A stretch of 41,813 nucleotides of DNA, taken from the NCBI GenBank assembly GCA_018821715.1, contig JAHJLN010000304.1:1-41813 (forward strand), read 5' to 3'. Position numbers and translations under genes: made by a program. Below, piece after piece: positions 17,595 to 27,197 of this stretch; the stretch's first letter is position 1, and every line of letters starts with the position of its first letter. Below the pieces are notes generated by a model. It saw nothing but the letters and a program-made list of their open reading frames with translations. It made no database searches and was not told where the DNA came from. The DNA is from Pseudomonadota bacterium. Lineage in GTDB: Bacteria > Desulfobacterota > Desulfobacteria > Desulfobacterales > Desulfobacteraceae.

Positions 17595-20042
17595 ATGTTT
17601 AAAAAATGTCTCTGGCTGTTAATCATTGTCTGCCTGGCCGTGCCGGTATCTGCAGAAGAGCGGCGCAAACCTGTTCCCATAGAAGGAAAAAACATATTAC
17701 CGTTACGCGTTCTGGCCAGGCCATTTTCTCATATCTACAATATCCAGGATATAAACAGCGGTACTGTTAAAGATAATGTTCCCGCTTTTCAGCCTTATTA
17801 TGTATACACCCGGCCAAGTGCAGAAGATCTGGAGCTGCAGGACGGCTGGTATGAAGTTGGTGCCGATAACCGTGGCAATGTGCTGGGCTGGATGCAGGCA
17901 AAAGACGTTTTTGAGTGGAAGCAAACCATGTGTCTTGCCTATACTCACCCGGAAGGCCGTAAGCCGGTACTGATGTTTGCCAGGCGTGAACCTCTGGCAC
18001 AGATAGTTCAAAAAGATGCCGACACCCGCCTGACCGAGGTGGGCAAGCTTTATAATGCCATAGAAACAAAACAAATACCAGAGGACTTCCCCATCCGGTC
18101 GGTAGAGCCCAAGCAGGCAATAGATATCTCCAGCCAATTCTATTTGTTGCCGATTTTGTCCTTTGAAGAAATGGAGATTGAGGGGCGAGAGGGAAGGCTT
18201 TTGCAGATTGCCGCTGCTACTGCCGGTGGATCGAATGCCAGAGAATCGACAGATATCAGCCAGAATAAAGGATATCTGGAACAAGCCAATCAGAATGCAG
18301 CGGATGTGAATGCCGGGGTCTTGACTGCCATGAAAATTGACGTGGTCTTTGTTTCCGATACCACAGTTTCCATGCGTCCCTATATTCAAGCGACGTTGGA
18401 TGTGATCCGGCAGGTCGCCCGGGACTTGAGTTCAGACCCGGCCACTGCTCAAAGCTTGCGATTCGGGGTATGGGGGTATCGCGACCCTGTAGATAAAATC
18501 CCCAATATCGGCTATACGACCTATAATTACACCCCGGCACTTTTGCCGGCAAATGAGTTTGTTGATGTGCTTTCCCAGGTGGATGTGACCCAGGTAGACA
18601 GTGATGACTATGCCGAAGATGTTTTCAGCGGTGTAAATGACGCGATCAGCCAAACCGCCTGGACTGACGGCGCCATCCGTATCATTGTCCTGTTGGGTGA
18701 TGCTCCGGGCCATGAAATCGGCCACAAATACAATGCATCCGGCCATTCCACCCAAACCCTGCGAGTTCTTTGTGATGATGCCTCTATCTACCTGTATGCC
18801 ATGCATGTAAAAGCCCCCCGGGCAGTAAAGTATCACGAACCCGCTGCAATGCAGTTCATGGAATTGAGCGCCAACCCGGGTATGCAGGGCGGAAGTGCTT
18901 ACTACTCCATCAGTTCTGAAGATATGCCGGGGTTTACGCAGGTCGCTTCAGACATAACCTATGCCCTGACAACCATGCTCAGGACAGTCAAGCAGGGGAA
19001 CATCGGTCAAAGCCTGAATACACCGGCAGGCCCAGGCTCTGCTCCCGGTGGTTACCAGAGTGAAGAATCGGCTCTCACGGATCCGCCACCGACAGAAACG
19101 ATTAATGGTGACTGGAACATCAGTGCAAACGGTCATAAGGGTGTTCTTCATATTGAACCGGGAAAACTCACCCTTTTTCTGGGCGGGGAACTGGAAACCA
19201 TGACACAGACTTCCTTTGATGGCAGCACGCTTATTTTTACCCGGCCCAGTGTCTGCTGCACACAGGTGTATACAGGCACGCTACAAACAAAGCCGGAAGG
19301 CGGCCGAAACTTTGAGGGAACCTTTACCCAGGATGGAACAAGCCAGGTGTTTAAATGGTTTTCAGATTTTGATAAACCTGTAGAAGAAGCCGCTGGAAAG
19401 GACACTGAAACCGCACCAAAAACCGACACCGGCACCCGGGTTGCGCCAGAAGGAAACGCAGCCACAGAAGTTGAACCCACGGCCCAGGATCTGGCCTTCC
19501 AGATGGTCAAAGCCGCAATGGTCGAATGGATTGGGAAGCAGGCCGGTGCCCAGGCCCCCAGGGATATCGTTGCCTATGCCACAGACAAAGACCTGCTGGA
19601 TCCTGCGATCCAGGCCATGGAGGTCAGGCTTTTGATCAACAAGCGCCAGCTGGATTCCCTGAACACCATATTAAAAGAGGTCATGGCAGCAGGACGCAGG
19701 GGCCAGATCGGGGGCGAAGACTTTTTCAGTGCACTTCAAGCCACATCTGCGGCCGCATCCCGTGACCCCAACCTGATCAAAAATGCCAAAAACATGGCAG
19801 CCACCGGCCTTATTCCAGAATTTCTTTCAGGCCTGCCCTACAAGAGCAGCCTGATGAGCATGAACAACGATTTGTGGATGAGCTGGTCCGTGGATGAGCA
19901 GGATGAGTTTTTAAATGAACTGGAAGCCAAGATGCAGGCATATCAATCCATTCATGACAGACCGGAAGGCTGGGTTGCCCTGAGTCCTGAAGATGATCCG
20001 GATGAACATGTATACCCGGTAAGCCTGGAACTGCTTCCTTAA
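17595..20042 (+). CDS. secreted vWA-domain protein resembling the periplasmic part of PpkA
   Basis: An 815-residue protein with signal peptide MFKKCLWLLIIVCLAVPVSA. An SH3-like segment follows (GWYEVGADNRGNVLGWMQAKDVFEWK), then a von Willebrand A domain (about 250-450) whose MIDAS metal site reads D255-T-T-V-S259 in DVVFVSDTTVSMRPYI, with later elements EDVFSGV and LLGDAPGHEIG. After it come a small beta domain (NGDWNISANGHKGVLHIEPG) and an acidic Pro/Thr linker before a helical C-terminus. The DTT-x-SM form of the motif and the preceding SH3-like module resemble the C-terminal half of PpkA, the type VI secretion kinase, but no kinase domain is present. The start ATG follows AAAAGGAGG by nine bases; an upstream in-frame extension to 17415 lacks a signal peptide and overlaps the leader hairpin. 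First gene of a ten-gene operon. Confidence 0.85.
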   Translation: MFKKCLWLLIIVCLAVPVSAEERRKPVPIEGKNILPLRVLARPFSHIYNIQDINSGTVKDNVPAFQPYYVYTRPSAEDLELQDGWYEVGADNRGNVLGWMQAKDVFEWKQTMCLAYTHPEGRKPVLMFARREPLAQIVQKDADTRLTEVGKLYNAIETKQIPEDFPIRSVEPKQAIDISSQFYLLPILSFEEMEIEGREGRLLQIAAATAGGSNARESTDISQNKGYLEQANQNAADVNAGVLTAMKIDVVFVSDTTVSMRPYIQATLDVIRQVARDLSSDPATAQSLRFGVWGYRDPVDKIPNIGYTTYNYTPALLPANEFVDVLSQVDVTQVDSDDYAEDVFSGVNDAISQTAWTDGAIRIIVLLGDAPGHEIGHKYNASGHSTQTLRVLCDDASIYLYAMHVKAPRAVKYHEPAAMQFMELSANPGMQGGSAYYSISSEDMPGFTQVASDITYALTTMLRTVKQGNIGQSLNTPAGPGSAPGGYQSEESALTDPPPTETINGDWNISANGHKGVLHIEPGKLTLFLGGELETMTQTSFDGSTLIFTRPSVCCTQVYTGTLQTKPEGGRNFEGTFTQDGTSQVFKWFSDFDKPVEEAAGKDTETAPKTDTGTRVAPEGNAATEVEPTAQDLAFQMVKAAMVEWIGKQAGAQAPRDIVAYATDKDLLDPAIQAMEVRLLINKRQLDSLNTILKEVMAAGRRGQIGGEDFFSALQATSAAASRDPNLIKNAKNMAATGLIPEFLSGLPYKSSLMSMNNDLWMSWSVDEQDEFLNELEAKMQAYQSIHDRPEGWVALSPEDDPDEHVYPVSLELLP

Positions 20043-20054
20043 GTGCCGTTAACC

Positions 20055-20783
20055 ATGACCAAAACAGAGCATGTTCTTCACATTGACCAGCTCAAGCACA
20101 CACGCTCCCAGGCCGGGGTTCATTTTCAGCTGATTGTGCCCAAGATGGATCTGGCCCCGGGGCAGTTTGCAGCATTGGTCGGCCCCAGCGGATGCGGCAA
20201 ATCCACGCTTTTGGATATTCTGGGCCTGGTACTGAAGCCGCAGAAGATAGAGCGTTTCAGCATCACAGGCACAAAAGGGCAGATTGATTTAACCGACCTG
20301 ACCCCGTCAGGCCGGGCTGCTGTCCGCAGCAGACACATTGGCTATGTGCTTCAGACCGGAGGACTGCTGCCGTTTTTAACGGTCCGCCGGAACATTGCCC
20401 TGCCCCTGCGCCTGAACCGGCAGAAAGACCTTGGCCCGGTTGAAGCCATGGCCCGGATCCTGGGCATAGAGGAACAACTGGATAAGCTGCCAAGCTTTCT
20501 GTCCGGCGGCCAGCGTCAACGGGTGGCCATAGCAAGAGCCCTGGTTCATAAACCCAAAATTGTACTGGCAGACGAACCCACTGCGGCCGTGGACGAACTG
20601 ACCGCCATCGAAATCCGGGATCAGTTCCGGGCGCTTTCCAGAAAATTCGGCACCACCACCATCATGGTCACCCATGACCGGTCGTTGCTCCGGGGTCAGG
20701 TGGATCGAATCTTCACCTTTAACCTGGAGCGCAGAACCAGTGAACTGACAACCGCTACCCTTCAGGAGGTGGAAAGCCTATGA
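20055..20783 (+). CDS. ABC transporter ATPase, LolD/MacB/TagT type
   Basis: A cytoplasmic ATP-binding subunit that pairs with the FtsX-type permease encoded next. About 242 residues with Walker A GPSGCGKST (43-51), Q-loop VLQTGGLLPFLTVRRN, signature [15 protein letters not shown], Walker B IVLADEPTAAVD and switch His in MVTHD. I use the ATG at 20055; a GTG at 20043, immediately after the preceding stop codon, would add four residues, and neither has a clear ribosome-binding site. The gene overlaps the permease start by four bases (20780-20783). The mechanotransmission class of such ATPases does not import substrates but couples ATP hydrolysis to movement across the inner membrane. With its neighbours it matches TagT of the Pseudomonas TagQRST pathway in position and type. 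Confidence 0.9.
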   Translation: MTKTEHVLHIDQLKHTRSQAGVHFQLIVPKMDLAPGQFAALVGPSGCGKSTLLDILGLVLKPQKIERFSITGTKGQIDLTDLTPSGRAAVRSRHIGYVLQTGGLLPFLTVRRNIALPLRLNRQKDLGPVEAMARILGIEEQLDKLPSFLSGGQRQRVAIARALVHKPKIVLADEPTAAVDELTAIEIRDQFRALSRKFGTTTIMVTHDRSLLRGQVDRIFTFNLERRTSELTTATLQEVESL

Positions 20784-22579
20784 GCGGGCAAAGATCCATA
20801 GGGCTGGTTGCAGGGCTGGCATGGGCGGACCTGAAGCACGAATGGATACTCAGCCTGTGCCTTTTCCTGGCCGTTGCAGCCGTGGTCGGGCCTCTTTTAC
20901 TGCTCTTCGGCCTTAAAAACGGCACCATGGAAACCTTGCGGTTCCGCCTGTTGCAGGACCCCCGGAACCGTGAAATCCGACCCATGGTCAGCCGCTCTTT
21001 TACCCCTGAATGGCTCAATACCCTTCGGGATGATCCCAAGGTCGCCTTTTTGGTGCCAACCACCCGCAGCATCTCTGCCAGTGTGGAACTTAAATCCGAC
21101 ACAGACAAACTCACCCTGGAAGCCCAGCCCAGCGCCGATGGCGACCCGCTTTTAATAGAGAACAATGCAATACCTCCCAAGGAGAGCCAGTGTGTCCTGT
21201 CTAATGAAGCCGCGCACAAGCTTGCAGCAAAAGCCGGGGATGAACTGGAACTGACAGTCAAACGCCTGAAGGGCAGCCAATATGAACTGGGCCACACCAC
21301 CCTGACGGTGGCGGGGGTGGTGGATTCAAGGGCCACCAGCCAGGAAATGGTTTACTTTCATCTGTCTCTTTTAGAAAACATTGAACGGTTTAAAGACGGC
21401 CAGGCTGTTCCGGAACTGGGGTGGGAGGGATCTGTCCCTTTGGCCGAACCTGTGTTTGATGGTGTGGTAGTGGGTCTGGATACCCCCATAAACCCTGTGC
21501 TGAAAGTCGGACTGACATCCGGTACGGGGTTAAGCAAACTGGAAGGACTGGCAGACGATCAGCAGCTGCCCCGCCTTGGCTATGAATTAAAAAATAAAAA
21601 ATATGTATATCTGATCAGCACAAAGCGTGCCCTGGGGCAGGAGGTTTTAACCACGGTTCAACGCCGCCTGCGGGGCAAAAAGGCCCTGGTGCTGCCATGG
21701 GTGAAACCCATGGAGATTCAACTGGGAGAAGCCTTAAAGCTTTCTCTTTTTGCATTACCCCAAGCAGATGGCTTAAATACCCCCTGGGCCGGTGAAATAC
21801 CCATGGGTTCTAAATGGCGGCAGATTATTCTGCCACAGGACATTCTCCTGAAACCGGACAGCCAATTAAAACTCTTGGGAGAATCTTCTCTCAGCGTTAC
21901 GGTTAAGCCGGTTGATGCCCTGTTTTCCAAAGGACATTTTGCCCAGGTTCCGCCGCAACTTGCAGGAATGCTGAACCTGAGCCTCAGACGCGAGATCACC
22001 TGGCTGCCCCAAGAAGACCAGTTCATTTTAAAACGCAGAGGCTATGCCGCGTTCAGGCTGTATGCCGGAACCCTGGATGATGTGGCACCCCTGAAGCTGA
22101 AACTGGAAGCCCAGGGCATTCCCGTTCATACAGAGGCTGAAAGGATCAGAGATATTCAGGAGCTGGACAAACACCTGGGCATGATCTTCTGGCTTATCGC
22201 CCTGGGCGGTCTTCTGGGCGGAGCTGGATCTTTAACGGCGAGCCTGTATGCCTCTGTGGAGCGAAAACGCCGCGATCTCGGGGTCCTGGGGCTTATTGGC
22301 TTCAACCAGGGAGGTCTTTTGTGTTTTCCCCTTTACCAGGCCCTTTTTCTGACTCTGGGCGGGTTAGGCCTGGCCTTTGGATTCTATACAGGCATGGCAG
22401 TTTTAATCAACCAGCTTTTTTCCTCTCAACTGGCATCAGGCGAAAGCCTTTGCCGCTTGGGGGTTGACCACCTGATTTCTGCGGCATCCGGGGTCATCGT
22501 TTTGGGACAATTAGCTGCCGCACTTGCAGCCTGGCGAGTGATCTCCATTGATCCGGCCGAGGCCTTAAGGGATGAATAA
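20780..22579 (+). CDS. FtsX-family ABC permease, TagS/LolC type
   Basis: A 599-residue inner-membrane partner of the preceding ATPase. There is one N-terminal helix (WILSLCLFLAVAAVVGPLLLLF), a large periplasmic domain of about 420 residues, then three C-terminal helices (GMIFWLIALGGLLGGAGSLTA, ALFLTLGGLGLAFGFYTGMA, SAASGVIVLGQLAAALAAW) ending in the family motif ISIDPAEALRDE. ERKRRDLGVLGLIGF between helices is the FtsX coupling segment. The four-helix topology with a big periplasmic domain is that of lipoprotein-releasing and mechanotransmitting permeases, not importers. It is coupled translationally to the genes on both sides (overlaps of four and one bases). The substrate, if any, cannot be told. 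Confidence 0.88.
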   Translation: MSGQRSIGLVAGLAWADLKHEWILSLCLFLAVAAVVGPLLLLFGLKNGTMETLRFRLLQDPRNREIRPMVSRSFTPEWLNTLRDDPKVAFLVPTTRSISASVELKSDTDKLTLEAQPSADGDPLLIENNAIPPKESQCVLSNEAAHKLAAKAGDELELTVKRLKGSQYELGHTTLTVAGVVDSRATSQEMVYFHLSLLENIERFKDGQAVPELGWEGSVPLAEPVFDGVVVGLDTPINPVLKVGLTSGTGLSKLEGLADDQQLPRLGYELKNKKYVYLISTKRALGQEVLTTVQRRLRGKKALVLPWVKPMEIQLGEALKLSLFALPQADGLNTPWAGEIPMGSKWRQIILPQDILLKPDSQLKLLGESSLSVTVKPVDALFSKGHFAQVPPQLAGMLNLSLRREITWLPQEDQFILKRRGYAAFRLYAGTLDDVAPLKLKLEAQGIPVHTEAERIRDIQELDKHLGMIFWLIALGGLLGGAGSLTASLYASVERKRRDLGVLGLIGFNQGGLLCFPLYQALFLTLGGLGLAFGFYTGMAVLINQLFSSQLASGESLCRLGVDHLISAASGVIVLGQLAAALAAWRVISIDPAEALRDE

Positions 22580-24153
22580 TGATCAAATACCGATTCCAAC
22601 TGCTTTTCTTCATACTGACCCTTTTTCTGGTGCTGCCGGTTTATGCCGACAAAATCCCGGACAATCCAGTTCCTGACAAAGATGATTTTATCCTGCCCCT
22701 GCCCAATAATCGTCAAATGGTCTTCAGGCAGGTCTTCATCGGTCAGGGAGAAGCCCCTTTTGCCCAGCGCAGCTTCCGCATGGGAGATCCGGACGGCGGT
22801 TTCAAGGAACACCCCACCGAGGTAAGCTTAAGCGGTTCTTTTCTGGGACAGGGTAAATCCGGTAAAGACTGGTTTTATTATATGGCCAAGTATGAGGTCA
22901 ATCAAGGGCAATGGGCTGCTGTCATGGGCTTGCCGGCTCCGGATAAACAAACAGACGACAAACCGGTCAACAGCATCACATGGTTTGATGCCCAGCAGTT
23001 TTCAGACAGATTAAACCAGTGGCTGTTTGCCAATGCCCTGGATCAACTACCCAAATCAGGTGCCAGCCCAGGCTTTGTGCGGTTACCCTCCGAAGCTGAG
23101 TGGGAGTTTGCCGCCCGTGGCGGTGCCATGGTTTCGGCAGATGCCTTTGACCGCCGGGTGCCCTATAATGAAACGCTCAGCAACTGCGAATGGTTTAACG
23201 GGCCCAAATCCAGCCATGGCAAACTCAAGTCCATCGGCCGCCTCAATCCCAATCCACTGGGGCTTCACGATATGCTGGGCAATGTGTCTGAGATGACCTG
23301 TGGCCTGTACATGATAGAATACTACCAGGGACGGCCGGGCGGATTTGTTTCCAGGGGCGGACACTTTCTTACCTCTGAGAACAAACTGCGCTCCAGCCTG
23401 CGCATCGAAGAGCCTTTCTATATTACAGGGGGCAGCGCCCCTCCCAAACCCAACAAAAAAGAGACCATGGGCCTGCGTCTTGTCCTGACAGCCGTGGTGT
23501 TTAGCGACCGAACGGCAGCCCAGACTTATGCCGATGCCTGGGATGCATATCGATCCGGTGCAGGCGCTGTTACCCCGGCTGCGGTAAGCACAGCCCCGAC
23601 CAGCGAGAAAAGCAAGGTCAACATTGACCAGGCCTCACAGTATCTGGAACGCCTGGAAAAAATGGCCGGCAATGATCCTGCGATGCAGCAGGAGCTGGGC
23701 AGGTTGAAAAGTGTGATGGCAGATGTTCAGTTCATTCAGGCCAAAGCGGATGAGCAGACAGCCTATGCCTGGTTTAAAATAGCAGCGGAACGGGGATTTT
23801 TTGTCCACCTGGAAAGCAAAAAACTGCCAACGGTGCACCAGTTGATCGAAGCGGCAAAGGCTGGAAAACGGGAGGCCATGATAGAAAAACTTCAAACCCG
23901 TCTGACTGAGATAGAGGCCAACATCAGCCAGGCCATGGAAAACTATTCTGTTTCATTGCGTCAGCTGGAGACCCTGGGGCTGGAGGCCCGGCAAATTGCC
24001 GAGACCCGGTATCTTAAATTCCTTCTGGAAAACGATGCGGCCCAACAGGTACGCGCTGCCAAACTGGTTGCAAAGCACCTTCAAACTTTAACAAAAACAA
24101 AACGTACTGCCCCCCAAGAGTGGCAAAAAGAATTAAGCACATTAGGTATATAA
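22579..24153 (+). CDS. secreted SUMF1/FGE-fold protein, TagR-like
   Basis: A 524-residue periplasmic protein with a signal peptide ending LPVYA. Residues about 50-310 form a formylglycine-generating-enzyme-like domain, with MAKYEVNQGQWAAVMG, VNSITWFDAQQFSDRL, FVRLPSEAEWEFAARGG, NPLGLHDMLGNVSEM and a terminal MGLRLVLT. The cysteine pair that makes true FGE catalytic is not seen near the end of the domain, so I regard it as a binding module. The C-terminal 200 residues are helical, with a Sel1-like patch (AYAWFKIAAERGFF) and coiled coil. Its place directly after an ABC ATPase and FtsX permease mirrors TagR, the periplasmic SUMF1-fold protein that promotes PpkA activation in Pseudomonas aeruginosa. 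The start overlaps the preceding stop (TAATG). Confidence 0.85.
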   Translation: MIKYRFQLLFFILTLFLVLPVYADKIPDNPVPDKDDFILPLPNNRQMVFRQVFIGQGEAPFAQRSFRMGDPDGGFKEHPTEVSLSGSFLGQGKSGKDWFYYMAKYEVNQGQWAAVMGLPAPDKQTDDKPVNSITWFDAQQFSDRLNQWLFANALDQLPKSGASPGFVRLPSEAEWEFAARGGAMVSADAFDRRVPYNETLSNCEWFNGPKSSHGKLKSIGRLNPNPLGLHDMLGNVSEMTCGLYMIEYYQGRPGGFVSRGGHFLTSENKLRSSLRIEEPFYITGGSAPPKPNKKETMGLRLVLTAVVFSDRTAAQTYADAWDAYRSGAGAVTPAAVSTAPTSEKSKVNIDQASQYLERLEKMAGNDPAMQQELGRLKSVMADVQFIQAKADEQTAYAWFKIAAERGFFVHLESKKLPTVHQLIEAAKAGKREAMIEKLQTRLTEIEANISQAMENYSVSLRQLETLGLEARQIAETRYLKFLLENDAAQQVRAAKLVAKHLQTLTKTKRTAPQEWQKELSTLGI

Positions 24154-24163
24154 GGAGGTTTTT

Positions 24164-25951
24164 TTGAAAAAGATTAGAAAAATAGTGGTGCTGGGTGCCC
24201 TGTTTACGCTGTTATGTCTGGTTCCGGTGTATGCCGTAGAGCAGGGCGAACCCCAGGATACCTTAAGCCTGAAAGAAATCCCTTTTTTTGAATATGATCT
24301 GAAACAAAAAACAGGGCCGGAGAAATATGAGCTTAAGCTGCCTGTGGCCGTGGAAACCGAAGGCCTGAGAGGTCCCTTGCCCTTAGATAACCCTGTGGCA
24401 GTCTATTTCTGGGAAAAATTTAAAGATTCAGGCATAAAAAGGGAAATGGAATACAGCCCAAGTGCGGCAAAAAATTATCAAACCCCATACATGCGGATTG
24501 TTGCTGTGCAAAGTGTGGGCACCCCTGTAAAAATAAAGATCCTGGCCCCTGAACTGGAAGAAATAACCATGCCCCTGGCAGGCAGTGGGGGAAAGTCCGG
24601 CAACGTCAGATACCGGACGATCAAACGAATTTTCAGTATAAGATTCCTTGACCAGGAAGGTGAAATGACCCTTGCTGAAGATAAGGAAAAGATCAAGCTG
24701 GTTGAAAAAATGGACACGCTGGAGATCAGCTGGATCCCTTCCCTGGTTGAAGAAAGACGCGGTCCAAAGCTGACCGCCCCGATTGTTTTAGAAATTAATT
24801 TACATTATGAAATAAGACTTGAATCTATTTTAGACGGTAAATACCTGGGTGGATTTTTCCAGGAGGGATGGGTGGAAAGACGGGTGGCCTGGATAGCCAT
24901 GCCGGTGTGCGGACAGGAATTTGGGGAAGATGATGAACCCATTGTCTGTCCGGCCGGTATTGCCAAGGGCCCCTCATGGCAGGAATACAGCCTGGGGCCG
25001 GTCAGTCTTCAGGTTCCCGATAACTGGGAGAGCGAAATCAGAGACGGAAATGGAAAATTCGAACTGGGAGACGAACTGGCCGGTATCACAGTTGTCCGGG
25101 CAGAAGGAGGTGAAGAGCAGATCCAGTATATGAAAGAGCTGACTCAAGAAAATATCGTGATCAGCGGATTGAATGCTGTGAAATATACCGGTCTGGTCAA
25201 GGACGGCAACGTAAAGGCAAGGTTGATTCTCTTTAAGGACAAACCCTCTGATGACAAGGTACTTGGCATCGCAGCCGTTGTGAAAAATGACAAGTATACA
25301 GATATTCTTGAAGCATCGTTAGGGTCTATAACAATAGATAACGGGACAGCACAACCCCCCGGCATAGCTGCTATGCCCACACCCCACATACCGGAACTTG
25401 CAGATCTTGGCAAAGGGGATTACAGCTATGCTTCCGACAATATCCCCCAGAAAGAATATGCCCAGGCAGAGCCGGTAACCCAAAAACCAGCCGCAGAAGA
25501 ACCTGTCACAAACCAGACACCCGTAGCCCTCCCCCCTGCAACCCTGAATGCAGGAAAGGGCAGCTTGAATCTTAAAAAACTGAACAGCTTTAGCGACTTT
25601 GTCGGCCGGAATGAGGCCCTTCAGGGGAATGGCTCACCAGACAGCCAGTTAAGACTGGAGATCGAGGCACCGGGCAAAACCATCATTAGCCTTATTCTAA
25701 GAGAGACGGTATCCCAAAAAGTCATTTGGGATACCACAAACGGTAACAGCGCCTGGCTTATCGCTGTGACGAAAAAAAATAAACCGGTTAATAATACAGA
25801 TGGTTCTTTGGGGTATAAACTGGGCGCAGGCAAAGAAAAACTGGATTTGTGGCTGCAGGACAACCATACCATCGCTGCTGGGAAAAAGGAACTGGAGCTT
25901 GTTTTAGGCTTTGATAATAATGAATCTCTTATTCTTCCCCTTGAAAGATAA
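24164..25951 (+). CDS. secreted protein of unknown function
   Basis: I do not recognise this 595-residue protein. It has a signal peptide (MKKIRKIVVLGALFTLLCLV, cleavage near VYAVEQ), no other membrane segment, and a predominantly beta-rich, charged sequence. A segment starting SWQEYSLGPVSLQVPDNWES resembles PsbP-like or DUF-type envelope modules. A proline-rich linker (about 415-460) separates it from a compact C-terminal beta domain. The start is a TTG with an ideal GGAGG (24154-24158) five bases upstream; no ATG fits as well. It lies ten bases after the SUMF1-fold gene and precedes the lipoproteins, so it is probably another periplasmic component of the same system. Confidence 0.8.
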   Translation: MKKIRKIVVLGALFTLLCLVPVYAVEQGEPQDTLSLKEIPFFEYDLKQKTGPEKYELKLPVAVETEGLRGPLPLDNPVAVYFWEKFKDSGIKREMEYSPSAAKNYQTPYMRIVAVQSVGTPVKIKILAPELEEITMPLAGSGGKSGNVRYRTIKRIFSIRFLDQEGEMTLAEDKEKIKLVEKMDTLEISWIPSLVEERRGPKLTAPIVLEINLHYEIRLESILDGKYLGGFFQEGWVERRVAWIAMPVCGQEFGEDDEPIVCPAGIAKGPSWQEYSLGPVSLQVPDNWESEIRDGNGKFELGDELAGITVVRAEGGEEQIQYMKELTQENIVISGLNAVKYTGLVKDGNVKARLILFKDKPSDDKVLGIAAVVKNDKYTDILEASLGSITIDNGTAQPPGIAAMPTPHIPELADLGKGDYSYASDNIPQKEYAQAEPVTQKPAAEEPVTNQTPVALPPATLNAGKGSLNLKKLNSFSDFVGRNEALQGNGSPDSQLRLEIEAPGKTIISLILRETVSQKVIWDTTNGNSAWLIAVTKKNKPVNNTDGSLGYKLGAGKEKLDLWLQDNHTIAAGKKELELVLGFDNNESLILPLER

Positions 25952-25991
25952 GACCAGGAAAGATAAGACCAATAGAAAAAGGAGTATGAAT

Positions 25992-26675
25992 ATGTCTCGT
26001 ATGTTTCGTTGTATTGCAATGGTGTTGGTGTTGGCCATGTGTGTTATGTCAGTGGGGTGCGTCACCACCGGCACTACTGAGGACAGCAAGAGAACCAAAA
26101 ACGAGGGTGCCGCAGTCGGTGTCGGGACCGGAGCCGTGTTGGGCGGTCTGATTGGTGCGCTGGTGGGTGGGGATTCCAAAGGTGCCCTGATTGGCGCAGC
26201 TATCGGTGCTGCCGCAGGTGGTGTAGCTGGGTATGCCTACGGCGACCATGTGGCCTCCAAAAAGGCTGAATACGCCAAAGAAGAAGACTGGCTGGATCAA
26301 TGCATTGCCAGCGCTCAAAAAGTCAATCAGGATACCATCGCTTATAATGAAAAAATTCGCAGTGATATTGCCCTTCTGGATACCAAAACCAAAAAACTGC
26401 AGCAGCAGTACGCTGCCAAACAGGCCAGCAAACAGACCTTGCTGGCCCAGAAAAAAAACATCGATGCTGCCATAAAAGTAACCGGTGAAAAACTGGACCG
26501 GGCAAAGTTTGAGCTGGACTCCCAGAAGCAGGCGGTGGCTCAGGTCGGGAAAAAAGAGGCCACTGGCCAATCCAAAGCACTGGATGCTGAGATCGCAAAG
26601 CTGGAAAGCCTTATCTCCGAACTGGAACAGCACAGCCAGGATCTGGCCGGTCTGTCCAGCCGCATGTCTGTTTAA
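25992..26675 (+). CDS. glycine-zipper lipoprotein with coiled coil
   Basis: A 227-residue predicted lipoprotein. A lipoprotein-type signal peptide ends VMSVGC. A glycine zipper follows (GVGTGAVLGGLIGALVGGD, then ALIGAAIGAAAGGVAGYAYG), of the kind found in outer-membrane-inserting 17-kDa-antigen/SlyB/OmpA-associated proteins. Residues about 100-225 are a long coiled coil rich in K, Q and E (LQQQYAAKQASKQTLLAQKK). The ATG at 25992 lies seven bases after GGAG; the ATG at 25986 is too close. It could span or tether the outer membrane and contact periplasmic partners, a position held by the lipoprotein TagQ in the Pseudomonas pathway, although no sequence similarity to TagQ is claimed. Confidence 0.82.
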   Translation: MSRMFRCIAMVLVLAMCVMSVGCVTTGTTEDSKRTKNEGAAVGVGTGAVLGGLIGALVGGDSKGALIGAAIGAAAGGVAGYAYGDHVASKKAEYAKEEDWLDQCIASAQKVNQDTIAYNEKIRSDIALLDTKTKKLQQQYAAKQASKQTLLAQKKNIDAAIKVTGEKLDRAKFELDSQKQAVAQVGKKEATGQSKALDAEIAKLESLISELEQHSQDLAGLSSRMSV

Positions 26676-26692
26676 TGAAGGAGATTTTTGTC

Positions 26693-27193
26693 ATGAAATC
26701 CATCATACCCATTGCAGGCTGCCTGCTCATGCTTTTAAGCCTTGGGGCCTGTGTCTCTTCCACCGAGACCGATCCCCGCAAAGGCGGTCTTTTCGGCTAC
26801 AACCCTGCGGCCTACGAAAAACGCATTGAAGAAAGAAAGACCAAACTTGCCGCCACTGAGGCTGATACCCAGAAAGCAAAACAGGAAAGTCAGCAGCTGG
26901 AATCAAGCAAACAGGAAAAACAGACCCGGCACGAGGCGCTGAAAACCAAACTGGCTGCACTGTATTCTGAAAGCGGCAAACTGGAAAACCAGTTGAAAAA
27001 AACCAAAACAGCCAATGCCTCCCAGAACCAGGCGTTAAAACGACTGCAGGATGGGGCGGCAGCCCTGAAAGCCGATACGATAAAAACCAATAATTCCGAT
27101 GCCTCTGATGCCGCCAAGCAGGCCCGGATCGAACAATTGCAAAAGCGTATGGATGAACTCTTGAAAGAGGCAGAGGCTTTAAGCTCTTTATAG
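26693..27193 (+). CDS. small coiled-coil lipoprotein
   Basis: A 166-residue predicted lipoprotein with a clear lipobox (LLSLGAC). The mature part is almost wholly a coiled coil with heptad-like charged repeats (KQESQQLESSKQEKQTRHEA and the C-terminal RIEQLQKRMDELLKEAEAL). I choose the ATG at 26693 because AAGGAG precedes it by nine bases; the ATG overlapping the previous stop (26675) would give an N-terminal extension of six residues before the signal peptide. The function is unknown. Its adjacency to the other coiled-coil lipoprotein suggests that the two interact. Confidence 0.82.
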   Translation: MKSIIPIAGCLLMLLSLGACVSSTETDPRKGGLFGYNPAAYEKRIEERKTKLAATEADTQKAKQESQQLESSKQEKQTRHEALKTKLAALYSESGKLENQLKKTKTANASQNQALKRLQDGAAALKADTIKTNNSDASDAAKQARIEQLQKRMDELLKEAEALSSL

Positions 27194-27197
27194 GTAT

